Part shown: positions 8,379-17,246 of the stretch, piece by piece
Numbering within the stretch: the first letter of the stretch is position 1
Layout: every line of letters begins with the position of its first letter
Assembly: GCA_964394205.1 (NCBI GenBank)
Contig: CAYMVS010000032.1
Span: forward strand, 1-24,323
From: HGM05190 sp964394205
GTDB taxonomy: Bacteria; Bacteroidota; Bacteroidia; Bacteroidales; Muribaculaceae
Direction: 5' to 3'
DNA: 24,323 nt
The notes under the pieces: generated by a model
The model's input: the letters and a program-made list of their open reading frames with translations, nothing else
Databases searched by the model: none
What the model was told of the DNA's origin: nothing
Position numbers and translations under genes: made by a program

Positions 8379-8411
8379 ATTGTAAACATTTCACAAAAAT
8401 CTGTAACTTTA
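8379..8411 (+). promoter_or_regulatory. Candidate promoter of the rsmH-ftsZ operon
   Basis: ATTG at 8379-8382 and TAACTTTA at 8404-8411 are separated by 21 bases, close to the Bacteroidota pattern; the last base of the second box is A rather than G. A start near 8418 would give a leader of about 18 bases before the rsmH ATG at 8436. The whole 8265-8435 gap is AT-rich and holds no gene; no mraZ is present. This is the only substantial gap before the division cluster, so a promoter is expected here. Confidence 0.5.
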
Positions 8412-8435
8412 CGCTCAGAATTTTACAATTACATC

Positions 8436-9350
8436 ATGAGCGAACCCGTCTACCACATCCCGGCCCTTCTTCCCCAAACCCTTGAGGCGCTTGACATCAA
8501 GGCCGACGGGGTCTATGTCGACGCCACATACGGCGGTGGCGGTCACTCCCATGCCATCATGCAACGGCTTGACAGTGAGAAAGGTGGACATCTGTTTAGC
8601 TTTGATCAGGATGAGGAGGCGATTGCCCGTGCGGTCGAGGATCCCCGGTTTACAATCGTACACGGCAATTTTCGTTTCTTATCTAACTTCCTACGTTACT
8701 ATCGGGTTGACACGGTCGACGGTATTTTGGCCGATTTGGGCGTGTCGTTCCATCACTTTGACGACCCCGAGCGGGGTTTCTCGTTCCGTTGGGCCGGCCG
8801 TCTGGATATGCGCATGAACCGTCGGGCGCCGCGCTCGGCAGCCTGGATATTAGCCAATTATGATGTCGACCGGCTCACCAATATCTTTAAAATCTACGGC
8901 GAGCTGAAACAGGCCCGGCGACTTGCCTCGGCCATAGAGAAAACCCGGGAGAAAACTCCCATAGACACGGTCGAGCAGTTGCTCGACATCGCCAGGCCCC
9001 TGATCAATCCCCGACAGGAGAAAAAAGAGCTGGCACAGCTTTTCCAGGCCCTGCGTATCGAGGTCAACGGCGAGACCGGCGCCCTGCGCGCCCTGCTCGA
9101 GCAGTCGCTCAGGGTGCTCAAGCCCGGGGGGCGCCTCTGCATAATCACCTATCACTCGATCGAAGACCGCATGGTCAAAAACTTCATGCGCGCCGGCAAC
9201 ATCGAGGGGCACCTCGAGAAAGACTTTTACGGGCAGTCACAGGCCCCGATGAAACTGCTCACATCGCGCCCCATCGTGGCCGATCAGGCCGAAGTCGAGG
9301 CCAACCCCCGCTCACGCAGCGCCAAGTTGCGCGTGGCCGTCAAACTTTAA
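8436..9350 (+). CDS. rsmH: 16S rRNA (cytosine-1402-N4)-methyltransferase
   Basis: RsmH (formerly MraW) uses S-adenosylmethionine to methylate N4 of C1402 in 16S rRNA and is the usual early gene of dcw clusters. The 304-residue product has the SAM-binding segment VDATYGGGGHSHAIM at about residues 28-42. It also has the family blocks GILADLGVS, RGFSFRWAGRLDMRM and FQALRIEVNGE. A longer reading from an in-frame codon at 8370 would add 22 residues unlike the family N-terminus and would place the start inside the promoter. The ATG at 8436, beginning MSEPVYHIPALL, is preferred. It is the first gene of the compact cluster; the FtsL-like gene follows after 23 bases. Confidence 0.97.
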   Translation: MSEPVYHIPALLPQTLEALDIKADGVYVDATYGGGGHSHAIMQRLDSEKGGHLFSFDQDEEAIARAVEDPRFTIVHGNFRFLSNFLRYYRVDTVDGILADLGVSFHHFDDPERGFSFRWAGRLDMRMNRRAPRSAAWILANYDVDRLTNIFKIYGELKQARRLASAIEKTREKTPIDTVEQLLDIARPLINPRQEKKELAQLFQALRIEVNGETGALRALLEQSLRVLKPGGRLCIITYHSIEDRMVKNFMRAGNIEGHLEKDFYGQSQAPMKLLTSRPIVADQAEVEANPRSRSAKLRVAVKL

Positions 9351-9373
9351 ACCAATCATCCCTCCCCACCCCC

Positions 9374-9736
9374 ATGACCAATCGACAGACACAATCAGGC
9401 AAACCACAACAGCCGTCGGCCAACAACTCGCTGCTGTCGCGCATGATGCGCGGCCAGGTCATCTCGAGCGAGCTGTTTGCCCGCTACTGGTATGTCGTCC
9501 TGCTTGCCGTTTGTCTGCCAATGATTTACATAACCACCAAGTATGAGTGTCAAACCAAGATTGAGGAGATACGCAGCCTTGAGCGCGAGCTCGAGATTGT
9601 GAAAACCGAGCGCATACGTGCCCGCAGTCTCTACATGAGCCGCACCCGCGAGTCGTCGATGAACCATCTTGTCGACTCGCTCCACCTCAACCTGCGCGTT
9701 CAGGACACTCCACCTTTCAAAATCTCCTCAAAATGA
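9374..9736 (+). CDS. FtsL-like cell division protein
   Basis: This 120-residue bitopic membrane protein has a cytoplasmic N-terminus of about 37 residues, one membrane helix near 38-55 (YWYVVLLAVCLPMIYITT), and a charged helical periplasmic part from about 60 to 105 with coiled-coil character (IRSLERELEIVKTERIRARS). FtsL sequences are poorly conserved. The call rests on topology, size and position between rsmH and ftsI, where Bacteroidota carry an FtsL-like gene. In E. coli, FtsL joins FtsB and FtsQ to activate FtsW-FtsI. The stop overlaps the ftsI start as ATGA at 9733-9736, indicating translational coupling. No sequence motif proves the function. Confidence 0.8.
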   Translation: MTNRQTQSGKPQQPSANNSLLSRMMRGQVISSELFARYWYVVLLAVCLPMIYITTKYECQTKIEEIRSLERELEIVKTERIRARSLYMSRTRESSMNHLVDSLHLNLRVQDTPPFKISSK

Positions 9737-11826
9737 AAAAGCACGACAACCGACGCCACATCCTGCTGCGCTACCTGTTTGTAATAACGCTGATACTCCT
9801 GTTGGCGGCCCGTATCGTCTACAAGATGACCAACACCACCATCTTTGACGCCCACCACTGGAATGACAAGGCGCGGGCCGAGATGGAGCGTGTCGACACC
9901 ATCCTGCCCGAGCGCGGCAACATCCTGGCCCAGGACGGTAGCATCCTGGCCACCAACCTGCGCTACTACACCCTGCGCATCGACTACCGCACCGAGAAGT
10001 TTGCCGAAGACACCCTCAGGCATTATGCCCCGGCGATGGCCGACTCGCTCGCCCGCCGTTTCCCCTATATGACCCGCGACAAATGGCTCGCCCGGTTGCT
10101 TGACCCCATCGACAAAATCGCCAACAAGAAGGACCGCCCGCGCTCGATGCGTCTGGCCACCGCCCTGTCCTACACCGATGTCGAGTGGATCAAGTCGCTC
10201 CCGTTCTTTCACAAGCGCGCCAAAAACAAGACCGGCCTCGTGCTCGAGAGCTACATGCGCCGCGCCAACCCCTACGGCAACATGGCCATGCGCTCGATAG
10301 GGCGTGTGGCGGCCGACAAAGACTGCAAGGAGCCCCACGGCATCTCGGGCCTGGAAAAAGCGCTCGACACCCAGCTCTACGGCAAGATAGGCTTCTACAA
10401 ACGTATTCCCTTGACTAAGGGCATCTTCAATGTGCCCGACATCCCGGCACAGGCCGGCAGCGACATCACCACAACCATCGACATCAACATGCAGGATATT
10501 GTTGAGAATGAGCTTAACGATCAGCTTGAGTACTGTGCCGCCGACTGGGGCCTGGCCGTGTTGATGGATGTGAAAACCGGTGAGATCAAGGCCATCTCCA
10601 ACCTCGAGTATGACACAAAGAGCGGCCGATACATCGAGGCGCTCAACCGCGCCGTGCAGCGCTACGAGCCCGGCTCGGTGGTGAAGGTGCTGTCGATGCT
10701 CATCGCCCTCGAAGACGGTATTGTCAACAACCCCTCCGAGGTGATAACCACCGGCAACTCATACGCCTACGCCGGGGGTAAAGCCATCACCGATGCCCAC
10801 CCCGCGGCCAGCATGACCGTTGGCGATGTGATAGAGCGCTCGTCAAACATCGGCATGACACGTATCATCGCCCGAAAGTATGACCACAACCCGTCGGCGT
10901 TCTACAAACGCGTCAAAGACTTAGGTTTCCTTGAACCTCTCAACACCGGCATCGCCGGCGAGCAGACACCGCGGTTTGACACATTGGGCAACAAAACAGC
11001 CGACCGCATCGCCATGTCGCGCATGTGTTACGGCTATGCCACCGAGATACCGCCCCTCTACACCCTCGCTCTCTACAACGCCATCGCCAACGGCGGCAAG
11101 TTTGTTCGCCCGCGCCTTGTCAAACGCATCACCAACGCCGCCTACGACAGCATCGTGCCCCTGAGCTATATCAACGAGCGCCTTTGCTCGGAGGTCAACG
11201 CGGCAAAACTGCGCAAGATGCTCAAAAACGTGGTCTATGGACCCCACGGCACCGGCAAGCGCCTGCGCAACGACATTGTCCCCTTGGCCGGCAAAACCGG
11301 CACCTGCTACATGATCGAGAAGGGAACCGGCACATACAACACCTCGCGTAAACGATTGACATTCTGTGGATTTTTTCCGGCCGACAATCCCCGCTACTCA
11401 TGTATCGTGTTGACCGCCAACCCCAAGCGCAACGCCATGGGAGCCGCCTCGACAAGCGGTGAGGTGATGAAGGGGATAGCGCTCAAGCTCTTCTCTCGGG
11501 GGTTGTTGGGAAACACAAGCGACTTTACAACGGTGAAAAATCCCGGCACACGCCCGACGCTCTATGCCACCTCTCACGCCAAGCACAACGAGCTGCTGCG
11601 CGACCGCATGACAATGGGCACATCGTCGGTGATGCGCGCTCCCGCCAAAAAGACCAAGGGGGTGCCCGATGTGAAGGGGCTTGGCCTGCGCGAGGCAATC
11701 GCCGTGCTCGAGAGCGCTGGCTATAACGTCTCGTTCAAGGGTACCGGATATGTGGGAAGCCAGTCTCCGGCCCCGGGCAGCGCCGGCCGTCCCGGCTCAA
11801 CCGTCAGCCTCGCCCTGTATAATTAA
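9733..11826 (+). CDS. ftsI: Septal peptidoglycan transpeptidase (class B PBP) with C-terminal PASTA domain
   Basis: The protein cross-links septal peptidoglycan in the periplasm together with FtsW. An N-terminal membrane anchor spans about residues 10-29. The PBP dimer domain follows (ERGNILAQDGSILA near residue 57). The transpeptidase domain has all three active-site motifs: SVVK with nucleophile S315 and K318, SSN at 370-372, and KTGT at 521-524. A PASTA domain fills about residues 640-697 (VPDVKGLGLREAIAVLESAGYN visible in part). Such a domain is typical of Gram-positive PBP2x and of Bacteroidota homologues, but is absent from E. coli FtsI. The length of 697 residues fits the Bacteroidota form. 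murE follows after 20 bases. Confidence 0.95.
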   Translation: MKKHDNRRHILLRYLFVITLILLLAARIVYKMTNTTIFDAHHWNDKARAEMERVDTILPERGNILAQDGSILATNLRYYTLRIDYRTEKFAEDTLRHYAPAMADSLARRFPYMTRDKWLARLLDPIDKIANKKDRPRSMRLATALSYTDVEWIKSLPFFHKRAKNKTGLVLESYMRRANPYGNMAMRSIGRVAADKDCKEPHGISGLEKALDTQLYGKIGFYKRIPLTKGIFNVPDIPAQAGSDITTTIDINMQDIVENELNDQLEYCAADWGLAVLMDVKTGEIKAISNLEYDTKSGRYIEALNRAVQRYEPGSVVKVLSMLIALEDGIVNNPSEVITTGNSYAYAGGKAITDAHPAASMTVGDVIERSSNIGMTRIIARKYDHNPSAFYKRVKDLGFLEPLNTGIAGEQTPRFDTLGNKTADRIAMSRMCYGYATEIPPLYTLALYNAIANGGKFVRPRLVKRITNAAYDSIVPLSYINERLCSEVNAAKLRKMLKNVVYGPHGTGKRLRNDIVPLAGKTGTCYMIEKGTGTYNTSRKRLTFCGFFPADNPRYSCIVLTANPKRNAMGAASTSGEVMKGIALKLFSRGLLGNTSDFTTVKNPGTRPTLYATSHAKHNELLRDRMTMGTSSVMRAPAKKTKGVPDVKGLGLREAIAVLESAGYNVSFKGTGYVGSQSPAPGSAGRPGSTVSLALYN

Positions 11827-11846
11827 TGATAACAATTTGACCGATC

Positions 11847-13310
11847 ATGAAGCTATCCGACCTTCTCCAGGCAATCGAGATTAAAGAGATAATAGGGAGC
11901 GACGACATCGACATCCGTGCCATCGCCACCGACTCGCGCCGTGTTGTGGCGGGCGACCTTTTCGTGGCCCAGCGCGGAGTGAGCGTCGACAGCCATCGCT
12001 TTATCGCCGATGTTGTCAAGGCGGGCGCGGCGGCTGTGGTTTGTGAGCAGCTGCCGGCGATGATGGCCAACAGCGCCACCTATATTGTTGTGGCCAACAG
12101 CGCCGTCGCCCTGGGGTATCTGGCCTCGGCGTCACAGGGCAACCCCTCGCGCCGGCTGCAGCTCGTCGGCGTGACCGGAACCAACGGCAAGACCACCACC
12201 GCCACCCTCCTCTACGAGATGGCCCGCCTGTCGGGTCATCGTGCCGGCTTGCTGTCGACCGTGGCCAACTATGTCGACGGCCGTAAGGTCCCCTCCACCC
12301 ACACCACCCCCGACCCTCTGTCGCTCAACGCGTTGCTCAGGCAGATGGTCGACGCCGGGTGTGAGTATGCCTTTATGGAGGTCAGCTCACATGCCGCCGC
12401 CCAACATCGTGTCGCCGGTCTCCACTTCACCGGCGCCATCTTCACCAACCTGACCCGCGACCATCTTGACTATCACAAGACAGTCGCCGCCTATATCGCC
12501 GCCAAAAAGTCGTTTTTTGACAACCTGCCCTCGACGGCATGGGCCTTGATAAACAACGACGACCGCAACGGCATGGTGATGGTTCAGAACACACGCGCCA
12601 AGGTCTACACCTACGCCCTGACCCGCGAGGCCGACTATCACGCCAAGCTTGTCGAGAACCGTCTTGACGGCATGACGCTGTCGCTCAACGGCTGTCAGGT
12701 CGAGACACTCTTCACCGGCCGCTTCAACGCCTACAACCTTGCCGCCGTGGCCGGCGCGGGGATGCTGCTCGGGTGGGGCAAAGAGACGGTGCTGACAGCC
12801 CTGAGCGCCCTTCATCCGGTCGACGGCCGTTTCCAGACCCTGCGGTCGCCCCGCGGCGGGCTGACTGCCATTGTCGACTATGCCCACACCCCCGACGCGG
12901 TTGTCAACCTGCTGACGACAGTGCGCGACGTGGCGGGAAGCAGCCGCTCGGTTATCACCGTCATCGGGGCCGGCGGCAACCGCGACGCCGGCAAGCGGCC
13001 CGTCATGGGCCGCGAGGCCGCCCGTCTCAGCGACCGCCTCATCCTGACGAGCGACAATCCCCGCGACGAAGACCCCGCGGCAATCATTGCCCAAATGAAA
13101 GAGGGTATCACCGACAGCGATGATGCTGCCGCCACCCTGTGCATAACCGACCGAGCCGAGGCTATAAAAACCGCAATCGCCCTGGCCCGCGAGGGTGACG
13201 TGATTGTGGTGGCCGGCAAAGGTCACGAGACATATCAGGAAATCGCCGGCGTCAAACACCACTTTGACGACCGCGAAATCATTAACAACATCTTCCAAAA
13301 TCTCAAGTAA
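11847..13310 (+). CDS. murE: UDP-MurNAc-L-Ala-D-Glu:meso-diaminopimelate ligase
   Basis: MurE adds the third residue of the peptidoglycan stem peptide in the cytoplasm, using ATP. The 487-residue product has the Mur-ligase P-loop GTNGKT at residues 111-116, the conserved STHTTPDPLSL block, DHLDYHKT, and the C-terminal DNPR motif at 403-406. In characterised MurE enzymes DNPR marks selection of meso-diaminopimelate rather than lysine, so this organism probably has meso-DAP peptidoglycan, as expected for a Gram-negative. The ATG at 11847 begins MKLSDLLQAIE. mraY follows after only three bases. Confidence 0.97.
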   Translation: MKLSDLLQAIEIKEIIGSDDIDIRAIATDSRRVVAGDLFVAQRGVSVDSHRFIADVVKAGAAAVVCEQLPAMMANSATYIVVANSAVALGYLASASQGNPSRRLQLVGVTGTNGKTTTATLLYEMARLSGHRAGLLSTVANYVDGRKVPSTHTTPDPLSLNALLRQMVDAGCEYAFMEVSSHAAAQHRVAGLHFTGAIFTNLTRDHLDYHKTVAAYIAAKKSFFDNLPSTAWALINNDDRNGMVMVQNTRAKVYTYALTREADYHAKLVENRLDGMTLSLNGCQVETLFTGRFNAYNLAAVAGAGMLLGWGKETVLTALSALHPVDGRFQTLRSPRGGLTAIVDYAHTPDAVVNLLTTVRDVAGSSRSVITVIGAGGNRDAGKRPVMGREAARLSDRLILTSDNPRDEDPAAIIAQMKEGITDSDDAAATLCITDRAEAIKTAIALAREGDVIVVAGKGHETYQEIAGVKHHFDDREIINNIFQNLK

Positions 13311-13313
13311 CAA

Positions 13314-14582
13314 ATGCTTTATTACCTGACCGATCTGCTCAATCAACATTTTGACCTACCCGGAGCCCGGCTGATGTCCTACATCACCTTCCGCTCGGGG
13401 ATGGCCCTGATGTTGTCTCTTTTCATCGCGCTTGTCTTTGGCCGTAAAATCATTGACCGCCTGCAGCTGATGCAGGTCGGTGAGATAATACGCGACCTGG
13501 GGCTCGAGGGGCAGATGAAAAAAACCGGCACTCCCACCATGGGCGGTGTCATCATCATCATCTCAATCCTGATTCCCTGCCTGCTCATCGGCGACCTGAC
13601 CAATGTCTACATGCTGCTGATGATTGGCTCGACCATCTGGCTGGGTGCCCTGGGCTTTTGTGACGACTACCTGAAGATAAGCCGCCACAACAAGGAGGGG
13701 ATGAGCGGAAAGTTCAAGATCATCGGCCAGGTGGGACTCGGCCTTATCGTGGGTCTGACCATGATTTACAGCCCCTCGATCGTGATGAGACAGAACGTCG
13801 AGACAGTCAATATTGAAAATCAGGAGGTTGTCATCACCTATACCCCCGAGAATATCAAGTCGCCCCAAACGACCATCCCCTTTGTCAAAAACAACAACTT
13901 CAACTACCAGTCTCTCACTGACTGGATGGGGGAGAACGCCGGGGTTGTCGGAGGATGGATTGTGTTTGTGCTCGTGACCATCTTTGTCATCACCGCCACC
14001 TCCAACGGCGCCAATCTGACCGACGGTCTCGATGGGTTGTGCACCGGCACGTCGGCCATCATCTGTGTGGCCCTGGCCATCATGGCCTATCTGGGGGGCA
14101 ACATCATCTACTCGTCCTACCTTAATATAATGTATATACCCGGCAGCAGCGAGCTCGTCGTGTTTATGTCGGCATTTATCGGGGCGCTCATCGGCTTCCT
14201 GTGGTACAATGCCTTCCCGGCCCAGGTGTTTATGGGCGACACCGGCTCGCTCACCATCGGCGGCATCATCGCCGTGTTTGCCATCCTGATACGCAAGGAG
14301 TTGCTCATCCCCATCCTTTGTGCCATCTTCTTTGTCGAAGACCTCTCGGTGATGCTGCAGGTGGCCTATTTCAAGTTCACCAAGCGGCGCTCGGGCCAGG
14401 GCCGGCGCATCTTCAAGATGACCCCGCTCCACCATCACTTCCAGAAACCGGGCAACGCCGGCATCGATGCCATCCTGCAGAAACCGCTCGGTGCCATCCC
14501 CGAGTCAAAAATCGTAACCCGTTTCTGGATCATCGGCATCTTCCTTGCCGTCATAACTTTTGTCACACTGAAAATCAGATAA
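13314..14582 (+). CDS. mraY: Phospho-N-acetylmuramoyl-pentapeptide transferase
   Basis: MraY transfers phospho-MurNAc-pentapeptide to undecaprenyl phosphate, forming lipid I at the inner membrane. The 422-residue product is longer than the roughly 360 residues of E. coli MraY. Catalytic motifs are present: KKTGTPTMGG from K69, the aspartate pair D117-D118 in GFCDDYLK, NLTDGLDGL with D237 and D240, and the HHH histidines in TPLHHHF. The additional length lies mainly in a hydrophilic loop at about residues 154-210 between membrane helices, which by topology should face the periplasm. Start ATG 13314 is three bases after murE, and murD begins 11 bases after the stop. Confidence 0.97.
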   Translation: MLYYLTDLLNQHFDLPGARLMSYITFRSGMALMLSLFIALVFGRKIIDRLQLMQVGEIIRDLGLEGQMKKTGTPTMGGVIIIISILIPCLLIGDLTNVYMLLMIGSTIWLGALGFCDDYLKISRHNKEGMSGKFKIIGQVGLGLIVGLTMIYSPSIVMRQNVETVNIENQEVVITYTPENIKSPQTTIPFVKNNNFNYQSLTDWMGENAGVVGGWIVFVLVTIFVITATSNGANLTDGLDGLCTGTSAIICVALAIMAYLGGNIIYSSYLNIMYIPGSSELVVFMSAFIGALIGFLWYNAFPAQVFMGDTGSLTIGGIIAVFAILIRKELLIPILCAIFFVEDLSVMLQVAYFKFTKRRSGQGRRIFKMTPLHHHFQKPGNAGIDAILQKPLGAIPESKIVTRFWIIGIFLAVITFVTLKIR

Positions 14583-14593
14583 TCACGCGATAT

Positions 14594-15949
14594 ATGGAAA
14601 CCAACAGAAAACTCGTCGTTTTAGGTGGAGGAGAGAGCGGTGTCGGAGCCGCCATCCTCGGCAAAGTCAAGGGGATGGATGTCTTTTTGAGCGACTCAGG
14701 CACCATTGCACCCCGTTATCGCGAGATGCTCGAGGCCGAGGGAATCGACTTTGAGCAGGGCTCACACAGCATGGAGCGCATCCTCGCTGCCGACGAGGTT
14801 GTCAAAAGCCCCGGCATACCCCCGACCGTCCCGGTGATGAAGAGCATCGTGGCTCACGGCATCCCTGTCATCTCCGAGATAGAGCTCGCCGGGCGGTACA
14901 CCGATGCCAAAATGGTGTGCATCACCGGCTCCAACGGCAAGACAACAACCACTCTGCTGACCTATCACATACTCAGGCAGGCCGGCATCAACGTCGGTCT
15001 GGCCGGCAACGTCGGCCACAGCCTGGCCCTGCAGGTGGCCCGCGGCCACCACGATGTCTATGTCATCGAGCTGTCGAGCTTTCAGCTTGAAAACATGTAT
15101 CAGTTCAAGGCCCATGTGGCAGTGCTGCTCAACATCACCCCCGACCATCTTGACCGCTATGACTACAAGATGGAAAATTATGTCAAAGCCAAATTCCGTA
15201 TCATCAACAACCAGACCCCGGCCGACGCGTTCATCTACTGGCAGGACGACCCCGTCATTGCCGAGCAGCTCAAACATCTCTCGACCGCTGCCCGCCTCTT
15301 CCCCTTTGCCGGGAAACGTCGGGAGGGCACACGCGCCTGGGTCGACGATGAAAACGAGATTGTCTTTGACACCGATGTCACCGCGCTCAAGATGCCGGTG
15401 GCCCAGCTGTCGCTCAACGGCCTTCACAACCTTTACAACTCGATGGCCGCCGGCCTGTCGGCATGCCTGCTCGACATTAAGAAACAGGACATACGTCGGG
15501 CGCTGGAAGACTTTGAGGGGGTTGAACACCGCCTCGAGCCGGTGGCCAAAATCGCCGGCGTCACCTATATAAACGACTCAAAAGCCACCAATGTCAACTC
15601 CTGCTGGTATGCCCTCGAGAGCATGACGGCGCCAACGGTGCTGATACTCGGCGGCAAGGACAAAGGGAACGACTACAGCGAGATTCTCCCTCTTGTCAAG
15701 CAAAAGGTGAAAGCAATCGTGTGCATGGGTGTCGACAACACCAAGCTGCTCGACTACTTCACCGGTCAGGTGCCCGTCATTGTCGACACTCACTCGCTTG
15801 ACGAGGCCGTCAAGGCCGCCGCCGGGCAGGCCGTTGCCGGCGACACCGTGTTGCTCTCGCCCTGCTGTGCAAGTTTTGACCTGTTTAAATCATACGAGGA
15901 CCGTGGCCGCCAGTTCAAGGCCGCCGTCAATCTACTCTCCCGACCATAA
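14594..15949 (+). CDS. murD: UDP-N-acetylmuramoyl-L-alanine:D-glutamate ligase
   Basis: MurD adds D-glutamate to UDP-MurNAc-L-Ala in the cytoplasm with ATP. The 451-residue product starts METNRKLVVLGGGESGVG, the typical MurD N-terminal nucleotide-fold loop. It carries the P-loop TGSNGKTTT with K116, the block NITPDHLDRYDYKMENYV, NDSKATN, and the closing SPCCASFDLFKSYEDRG. The reading frame stays open far upstream, inside mraY, but that part is a shadow frame; the start at 14594 matches the family N-terminus and sits 11 bases after the mraY stop. ftsW begins 19 bases downstream. Confidence 0.97.
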   Translation: METNRKLVVLGGGESGVGAAILGKVKGMDVFLSDSGTIAPRYREMLEAEGIDFEQGSHSMERILAADEVVKSPGIPPTVPVMKSIVAHGIPVISEIELAGRYTDAKMVCITGSNGKTTTTLLTYHILRQAGINVGLAGNVGHSLALQVARGHHDVYVIELSSFQLENMYQFKAHVAVLLNITPDHLDRYDYKMENYVKAKFRIINNQTPADAFIYWQDDPVIAEQLKHLSTAARLFPFAGKRREGTRAWVDDENEIVFDTDVTALKMPVAQLSLNGLHNLYNSMAAGLSACLLDIKKQDIRRALEDFEGVEHRLEPVAKIAGVTYINDSKATNVNSCWYALESMTAPTVLILGGKDKGNDYSEILPLVKQKVKAIVCMGVDNTKLLDYFTGQVPVIVDTHSLDEAVKAAAGQAVAGDTVLLSPCCASFDLFKSYEDRGRQFKAAVNLLSRP

Positions 15950-15968
15950 TCTCTCTATCCTTGTAAAA

Positions 15969-17240
15969 ATGGCTGAATATCAATCCATACTCGAGACACC
16001 CGCCCGTGAGACATCGACCGAGGTCCCGGCACCGGTGTCAAATGGCGACAAGCACATCTGGGGCATCTACCTGGCGCTCTGTTTCATCTCGCTTGTCGAG
16101 CTTTACAGCGCCTCGTCGCGCGAGGTGGCCTCGTCGTCGATCGGTGTCATCGGCCCGATCGTGCGCCATCTGGTGATGCTCATCGGCGGCTTCCTGATCA
16201 TGTGGACCATCTCGCGCCGGCATTACCGCAACATCATCCCCTTCACCGCCGTCCTCACGGTGGTGAGCATCGCCATGATGCTCTATGTGCTCGCTTTCGG
16301 CGAGGTGGTCAACGGCGCCAAGCGCAGCTTTCAGCTGCTGGGCATAGCGATACAGCCCGCCGAGTTTATAAAGCTGTCGTCGGTGCTGGTGGTCGCTTTC
16401 CTGATGTCGCGCACCCAGAAACGCAAGGCCATCGGCGTCGAAGACCGCGGGGTGATAATGGCCGCCGTGGCCATAACATTCTTTGGCGCGCTTTTGCTCC
16501 CCCAAGGTCTGACCAACACCATCCTGCTGATGGCAATATCGATGGGCATGATGGTGATTGGCGGTGTGCCCTGGAAACGCATCTTCATCGTGGTGGCCAT
16601 CTATGGCGCCGTGGGTGGCGCTTTCCTGGGATATAAAACGATGACCGACACCCATGTGGCACGAAGCGCCACCTGGGACAGCCGCGCCAGCAACTTCTTT
16701 GACCCCAAGCCGAAATGGACCCAGGAGGTGACCTCCGACAACATGCAGGAGCAATATTCCTACATGGCCCAGGCCCATGGAGGCCTCTATGGCGTGATGC
16801 CCGGCAACTCGCGCGAGGCCGCCCGGTTGCCGCTCGCCTTCAGCGATTATATCTATGCCATCATAATTGAGGATACCGGCCTGATAGGTGGCCTGGCAGT
16901 GATGATTCTTTACCTGTGGCTGCTTGGCCGGGCGAGTGGCATCGCCTCGCGATGTTCCCGGGCCTACCCGGCGTTGCTTGTCATAGGCATGGCGGTGATG
17001 GTTGTGATGCAGGCGATGTTTCACATGGCCATCGTCACCGGCGCCACCCCCGTGTCGGGCCAGCCGCTGCCGCTCATTTCAAAGGGTGGCACCTCGATAC
17101 TGGTCACCTCGATTGCCTTTGGCGTGATGCTCAGCGTGAGCCGCTTTGCAGTGCGCCACAGCGCCAAGCGCCAAGTGATTAAAGATGAAATCAACGCCCT
17201 CCCCGAGGAGATGAGCGCTGAAAACCCCACTCAACTGTAA
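15969..17240 (+). CDS. ftsW: Septal peptidoglycan glycosyltransferase, SEDS family
   Basis: FtsW polymerises lipid II into glycan strands at the septum as partner of FtsI. The 423-residue polytopic protein shows the SEDS features: VNGAKRSFQLLGIAIQPAEF with the AEFIKLS segment, and the late motif PLPLISKGGTS at 366-376. The first 30 or so residues are polar and cytoplasmic. RodA is a close relative; the position between murD and murG supports FtsW. The open frame extends upstream within murD, but the ATG at 15969, beginning MAEYQSILETP, lies 19 bases after the murD stop and is the likely start. murG starts six bases after its stop. Confidence 0.95.
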   Translation: MAEYQSILETPARETSTEVPAPVSNGDKHIWGIYLALCFISLVELYSASSREVASSSIGVIGPIVRHLVMLIGGFLIMWTISRRHYRNIIPFTAVLTVVSIAMMLYVLAFGEVVNGAKRSFQLLGIAIQPAEFIKLSSVLVVAFLMSRTQKRKAIGVEDRGVIMAAVAITFFGALLLPQGLTNTILLMAISMGMMVIGGVPWKRIFIVVAIYGAVGGAFLGYKTMTDTHVARSATWDSRASNFFDPKPKWTQEVTSDNMQEQYSYMAQAHGGLYGVMPGNSREAARLPLAFSDYIYAIIIEDTGLIGGLAVMILYLWLLGRASGIASRCSRAYPALLVIGMAVMVVMQAMFHMAIVTGATPVSGQPLPLISKGGTSILVTSIAFGVMLSVSRFAVRHSAKRQVIKDEINALPEEMSAENPTQL

Positions 17241-17246
17241 CTGATT

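Noticed and set aside
12387..13349. Long minus-strand open frame opposite murE (320 codons)
   Set aside because: It is a shadow of murE with no family features; codon bias belongs to the plus strand.
13563..14438. Long minus-strand open frame opposite mraY (291 codons)
   Set aside because: It is antisense to the conserved mraY membrane domain; composition is explained by the reverse complement.
14201..14593. 131-codon upstream extension of murD inside mraY
   Set aside because: The extension overlaps mraY in another frame and has no relation to MurD. The ATG at 14594 matches the family N-terminus.
15729..15968. 80-codon upstream extension of ftsW inside murD
   Set aside because: It is out of frame with conserved murD sequence and is low-complexity Ser, Thr, Pro and Arg. 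The ATG at 15969 is the plausible start.
16038..17024. Long minus-strand open frame opposite ftsW (328 codons)
   Set aside because: It lies antisense to a conserved gene in GC-rich DNA, where stop codons are rare. Its translation is rich in His, Gly and Asp and resembles no known protein.
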